From positions 20,481,510 through 20,545,509 of the forward strand of contig NC_087077.1 of assembly GCF_026151205.1 (NCBI RefSeq): 64,000 nucleotides of DNA, written 5' to 3'. This DNA comes from Bolinopsis microptera. Taxonomy: Eukaryota; Ctenophora; Tentaculata; Lobata; Bolinopsidae. Under the pieces are notes generated by a model. The model worked only from the letters and a program-made list of their open reading frames with translations, was not told where the DNA came from and searched no databases. This document shows positions 59,351 to 64,000 of the stretch, in pieces. Every line of letters starts with the position of its first letter. The first letter of the stretch is position 1. Position numbers and translations under genes: made by a program.

Positions 59351-62300
59351 ATGGACCACCAATCAGGAGCAGCAGACACCACGGTCATTGTATCATCCAA
59401 ATGTGTTTTGCTTACCAGAAGTTACCTGTCTAATTGTCTAGTTGGCATGGTAACTGCTGTGTGTTCCTTTTTGAATCTGTTGTCGCACTCTGCTCTTATA
59501 AACATTAATTCTGTTTTTTATAAAGATCGTTCATTTTGGCAAAGGCTTCAGCTTCTTAAATTTTGACCATTTTGAAGGCTTCTCCATTTTTAAGTCACCG
59601 CAACCCGTCTTTAATTTTCAGTGCAAGAATCTTACGTTCAATAATTAATATAAATGCGCATAATTAATTGTAAGAAAGTCATTTAAGACAACTCGGGTGT
59701 GTTATCATACCTCACACCCATCCCAAATAGTGATATACCAAATCATTCTTCATATCAGTGCTATGTGGTCAAATTGGGAATTGGGATAAGAATCAATTTT
59801 TGAGATCGAGAATGAGTTTTTCGCCTCTCATGATCCCCCCGAGCGTGCTAAATCAGTCGATCTTCGAGATTGTTCTAAAAGGGCCCCCGACAGTTGAAAC
59901 CTACTTTAATCGATGCATTTTCGAACGCTGATTCCGAATCACCCCCCATGACATAGGGTTAAAATGCTCCCCTGACGAGATATTGGCGAAAAACTGTCTC
60001 GATCACGTGATATGATTACGACCATTATATAAGGAAGTTAATCTAATTTCTCGTTAGGGTTAGGGTTTTAGCATATGCTTTTGTTAAGGATTGGGTTAGG
60101 GTTAGAGTTGGGATCAGATTTATAAAGGGTTAGGGTTTTCGAATAGTCGTTCGGGACCAGCTAGAAGTAGAGAACGGGTTAAAAAAGTCACGTGACAGTC
60201 GAGTGTAGAGTGATCAATCATCCCCCCAAACTTTAAAGTATATAATATTATGTTAAATTATTATCAAAAATAATAAGGTATTTACCTTATTCAAGGTCCA
60301 ACAAATTTGCGTATATTCTCCACTTTTGATTTTGGGCTGTTAAATTTGCCAAAAAATATGGAAACGTGCAGCACTTTTAAATTGAAAAGTTAAAATAATT
60401 TACCATTTTTTGTGCGTATTTAACAAACCAAAAATAAAACTTGAATTCAAATTTAGGAGCACGCACTTATTTTTGTTCCCGTGGTTGTATTTTTCAAAAA
60501 ATTCGGCAATTTAATTTCTGGGAAAAATTCGTATGTTAATAGAATATGACATATTACCATAACACACTATTACAGCTCAAAACTATGTGGTTAAACGACG
60601 CCAGGCAGTATCCAAACTAGGGTTGCCGTAACTAGGGTTGCAAATAGTTCCCTGAAAAGAAGGCTACCCAGGAGTGCATATCATCGACTATCATTGTAAT
60701 CCCGCCAGACAGGGCAAACCAGGTATGAGGTACATTATATATTATTGCATATCATTCGGATTCGGTCAAGCAGGTTTCACTCTTGCAGACTATCATTTTA
60801 ATCTAGAGAGAGGTTAATTTACAGCAAATAATTCAACACCCTCACAGTAACCATAGTAACCTTAGTAGTAACACCCTCACAGTTACCATAGTAACCTTAG
60901 TAGTAACACCCTCACAGTTACCATAGTAACCTTAGTAGTAACACCCTCACAGTTACCATAGTAACCTTAGTAGTAACACCCTCACAGTTACCATAGTAAC
61001 CTTAGTAGTAACACCTCACTGTTACCATAGTAACCTTAGTAGTAACGCACTCACAGTTACCATAGTAACCTTAGTACTTTAGTAGTAACACACTCACAGT
61101 AACCATAGTAACCTAAGTACTTTAGTAGTAACACCTCACAGTTACCATAGTAACCTTAGTAGTAACACCCTCACAGTTACCATAGTAACCTTATTACTTT
61201 AGTAGTAACACCCTCACAGTAACCATAGTAACCTTAGTAGTAACACCCTCACAGTTACCATAGTAACCTTAGTAGTAACGCACTCACAGTTACCATAGTA
61301 ACCTTAGTACTTTAGTAGTAACACCCTCACAGTAACCATAGTAACCTTAGTAGTAACACCCTCACAGTAACCATAGTAACCTTAGTACTTTAGTAGTAAC
61401 ACCCTCACAGTAACCATAGTAACCTTAGTACTTTAGTAGTAACACCCTCACAGTAACCATAGTAACCTTAGTAGTAACACCCTCACAGTTACCATAGTAA
61501 CCTTAGTACTTTAGTAGTAACACCCTCACAGTAACCATAGTAACCTTAGTAGTAACACCCTCACAGTTGCCATAGTAACCTTAGTAGTAACACCCTCACT
61601 GTTACCATAGTAACCTTAGTAGTAACACCCTCACAGTTACCATAGTAACCTTAGTAGTAACACCCTCACTGTTACCATAGTAATCTTAGTAGTAACACCC
61701 TCACAGTTACCATAATAACCTTAGTAGTAACACCCTCACTGTTACCATAGTAACCTTAGTAGTAACACCCTCACAGTTACCATAGTAACCTTAGTAGTAA
61801 CACCCTCACAGTTACCATAGTAACCTTAGTAGTAACGCACTCACAGTTACCATAGTAACCTTAGTACTTTAGTAGTAACACCCTCACAGTAACCATAGTA
61901 ACCTTAGTAGTAACACCCTCACAGTAACCATAGTAACCTTAGTACTTTAGTAGTAACACCCTCACAGTAACCATAGTAACCTTAGTACTTTAGTAGTAAC
62001 ACCCTCACAGTAACCATAGTAACCTTAGTAGTAACACCCTCACTGTTACCATAGTAATCTTAGTAGTAACACCCTCACAGTTACCATAATAACCTTAGTA
62101 GTAACACCCTCACTGTTACCATAGTAACCTTAGTAGTAACACCCTCACAGTTACCATAGTAACCTTAGTAGTAACACCCTCACAGTTACCATAGTAACCT
62201 TAGTAGTAACACCCTCACAGTTACCATAGTAACCTTAGTAGTAACACCCTCACTGTTACCATAGTACTTTAGTAGTAACACCCTCACAGTAACCATAGTA

Positions 62301-63008
62301 ACCTTAGTAGTAACACCCTCACAGTAACCATAGTAACCTTAGTACTTTAGTAGTAACACCCTCACAGTAACCATAGTAACCTTAGTACTTTAGTAGTAAC
62401 ACCCTCACAGTAACCATAGTAACCTTAGTAGTAACACCCTCACAGTTACCATAGTAACATTAGTACTTTAGTAGTAACACCCTCACAGTAACCATAGTAA
62501 CCTTAGTAGTAACACCCTCACAGTTACCATAGTAACCTTAGTAGTAACACCCTCACTGTTACCATAGTAACCTTAGTAGTAACACCCTCACAGTTACCAT
62601 AGTAACCTTAGTAGTAACACCCTCACTGTTACCATAGTAATCTTAGTAGTAACACCCTCACAGTTACCATAATAACCTTAGTAGTAACACCCTCACTGTT
62701 ACCATAGTAACCTTAGTAGTAACACCCTCACAGTTACCATAGTAACCTTAGTAGTAACACCCTCACAGTTACCATAGTAACCTTAGTAGTAACACCCTCA
62801 CAGTTACCATAGTAACCTTAGTAGTAACACCCTCACAGTTACCATAGTAACCTTAGTAGTAACACCTTCACTTCACCCTCAGATTGCACAGTTCTGTTAC
62901 CATAGTAACGACGTTTTCTCTCCTATTTCTCCTAAATCCGGGGTCGAGCTGGACGGAGCTAGATACGATGTGTCAGACGGAGGAATTATCCTGGGGGCTG
63001 ATGAAAAG
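59351..63008 (+). CDS. Unrecognised gene, first exons (continues beyond the window or unresolved)
   Basis: Three phase-0 exons fit together. A possible first exon at 59351-59389 (MDHQSGAADTTVI) has a weak donor GTATCA. Exon 60648-60722 encodes FPEKKATQECISSTIIVIPP (acceptor ..AAATAG, donor GTATGA). Exon 62883-63008 encodes IAQFCYHSNDVFSPISPK and VSDGGIILGADEK (acceptor ..CCCTCAG, donor GTAACT). I do not recognise the family. The last two exons are better supported than the first. The intron between them is almost wholly a 35-bp satellite. The rest of the gene should lie to the right. Confidence 0.5.
59390..60647. other. Intron 1 of the unrecognised gene, or intergenic
   Basis: Contains the reverse-oriented copy (59855-59925) of the 50845 dispersed repeat and degenerate ttaggg stretches near 60052-60140. 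A 71-codon frame from 59351 reads through but looks like intron after the first 13 codons. Confidence 0.4.
60832..62872. repeat. 35-bp satellite, about 55 copies
   Basis: Units containing agtagtaacaccctcacag and ttaccatagtaac, a near-palindrome. Some units carry an extra 9 bp (agtacttt type). Blocks of several units recur, so the array expanded in higher-order steps. It ends about 10 bp before the acceptor of the exon at 62883, which itself contains gttaccatagtaac. Confidence 0.93.
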
Positions 63009-64000
63009 GTAACTTAGTTTCAATTTCACAGACTATCTTAAGGATATACAGTTGACTGCTGAGTAGACTATTTTAAGGATATAGTTGACCAGACTCCAGA
63101 GATCGCTGTTTGTGAGTGAATTTCAACCAGCCTCTTAGGTGTCGTTCACATATTACGTAATCAATTTATTATTATTTAATTTTGCGTGGCATTTTTAGGA
63201 ACGTACATGAACAAGTTAAAATTAATCTTTAGTCTAGTAAGCGATCCACTTTTGCAATTCATATTAGAGGGCTGAAAAATGGTTAAGTGCATTATCACTA
63301 TCAAAAATGATTAAAATTGGAGGTCATACTGAATAAGTTTACAAAGGAAAGTGGAAATAAATATTTGCAAAATAAATTATTGGCGACAGCAGAACACAAG
63401 AATCCTAATTTAATTGACAATTTGAATAACAGAGATTTCAGCTTTATTTTAATTCGTTAATTCGTTTCCTTTAAGTGTTAAGTAACACTGCTAGTTCACT
63501 TTTGTTATTAAGTCTTGTTGATGAACACATTTGTCCTATCCGACATCAAAAAGTAGGCCTCCCCACTGTTATAGTAGACATTCCCTGATAATAATGGTAC
63601 CAGGACCTGGTACAACGTTCCAAACAGGATTACAGTTACAGTAAAGAGAAGGACTTCTTTGTAGTCCAGATTAGGGTTACCATGGTAATTAGGGTTACCA
63701 TGGTAACATTAGGTTTAACAGTTAAGATTGTTAGGTTTTCTATCCTGCTGTTCTGAAAAATATTGTATTAGGGACTAGTTATGAGGGAAGCATTGTTTGG
63801 AACGTCCTGAACTAATGAATAATATTAAATAAATGTTATCACTCGAAGCCACACTCACTCGAAACTTGATTGAGTCAATGAGTCACGTTTCATTTTTATC
63901 TGTCACGGCTGGAGTTGTTCGACTGCAGGGCGTTTTATCTATAATCAGACGTTTAGCAAAAAGTCTCATCCTCTTGATTCTGAAAAAATAGATTAAACTG
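63009..64000. other. Right end of the window, no exon recognised
   Basis: AT-rich sequence downstream of the exon at 62883. A short agggttaccatggtaa direct repeat occurs near 63675-63705. I could not identify the next exon. Confidence 0.4.

Overview
The window is animal nuclear DNA: AT-rich, with spliced genes, GT-AG introns, LINE, LTR and DNA transposons, a tRNA-derived SINE and long intronic satellites. The best clue to the organism is an array of six near-identical genes for an isopenicillin-N-synthase-like non-heme iron oxygenase whose product ends in Phe-Tyr-Tyr. Proteins of this kind ("FYY proteins") are known from luminous comb jellies and were proposed to take part in coelenterazine synthesis. 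I therefore read the window as a luminous ctenophore genome; the species cannot be told from this sequence alone.

Layout. 476-11920: a Ty3/gypsy LTR element on the minus strand with identical 105-bp LTRs, split inside its reverse transcriptase by a nearly intact two-ORF LINE (about 3699-9930). The LINE's ORF1 carries an AlkB-type 2OG-Fe(II) oxygenase next to an SGNH esterase. 12269-13189: ORF1 of another LINE. 13859-18391: two tandem ankyrin-repeat TRP-like channel genes (minus). 19011-57007: a large plus-strand gene for a secreted or ER-targeted JmjC (cupin-8) oxygenase with a C-terminal EF-hand, which starts head-to-head with the upstream channel gene.

The JmjC gene has a 26.3-kb intron (27687-54017). 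It holds the FYY cluster on the opposite strand (28573-42477, period about 2.35 kb, six exons per copy), a PHD-finger coding fragment, a FLYWCH-type MULE remnant with a perfect 9-bp target duplication and a truncated LINE inside it, and a 1.4-kb foldback element inserted at TTAA. Copies B-F of the FYY array read open through every exon; copy A has an early TGA. The C-terminal JmjC exons follow, including a tandemly duplicated exon whose two copies differ only at synonymous sites. The right end (57394-64000) holds a 14-bp satellite, a hAT-type MITE in telomere-like repeats, and the start of an unrecognised plus-strand gene whose intron is filled by a 35-bp satellite.

A recurring feature is that intronic satellites carry pieces of the neighbouring exon boundary: the exon 2 donor, the exon 8 start and the exon 11 acceptor of the JmjC gene, and perhaps the last exon of the right-hand gene. 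Three unrelated 2OG/Fe(II) oxygenase types occur in the window: FYY/IPNS-like, JmjC, and AlkB in the LINE. All exon calls were made by eye from frame, phase and splice-site fit.
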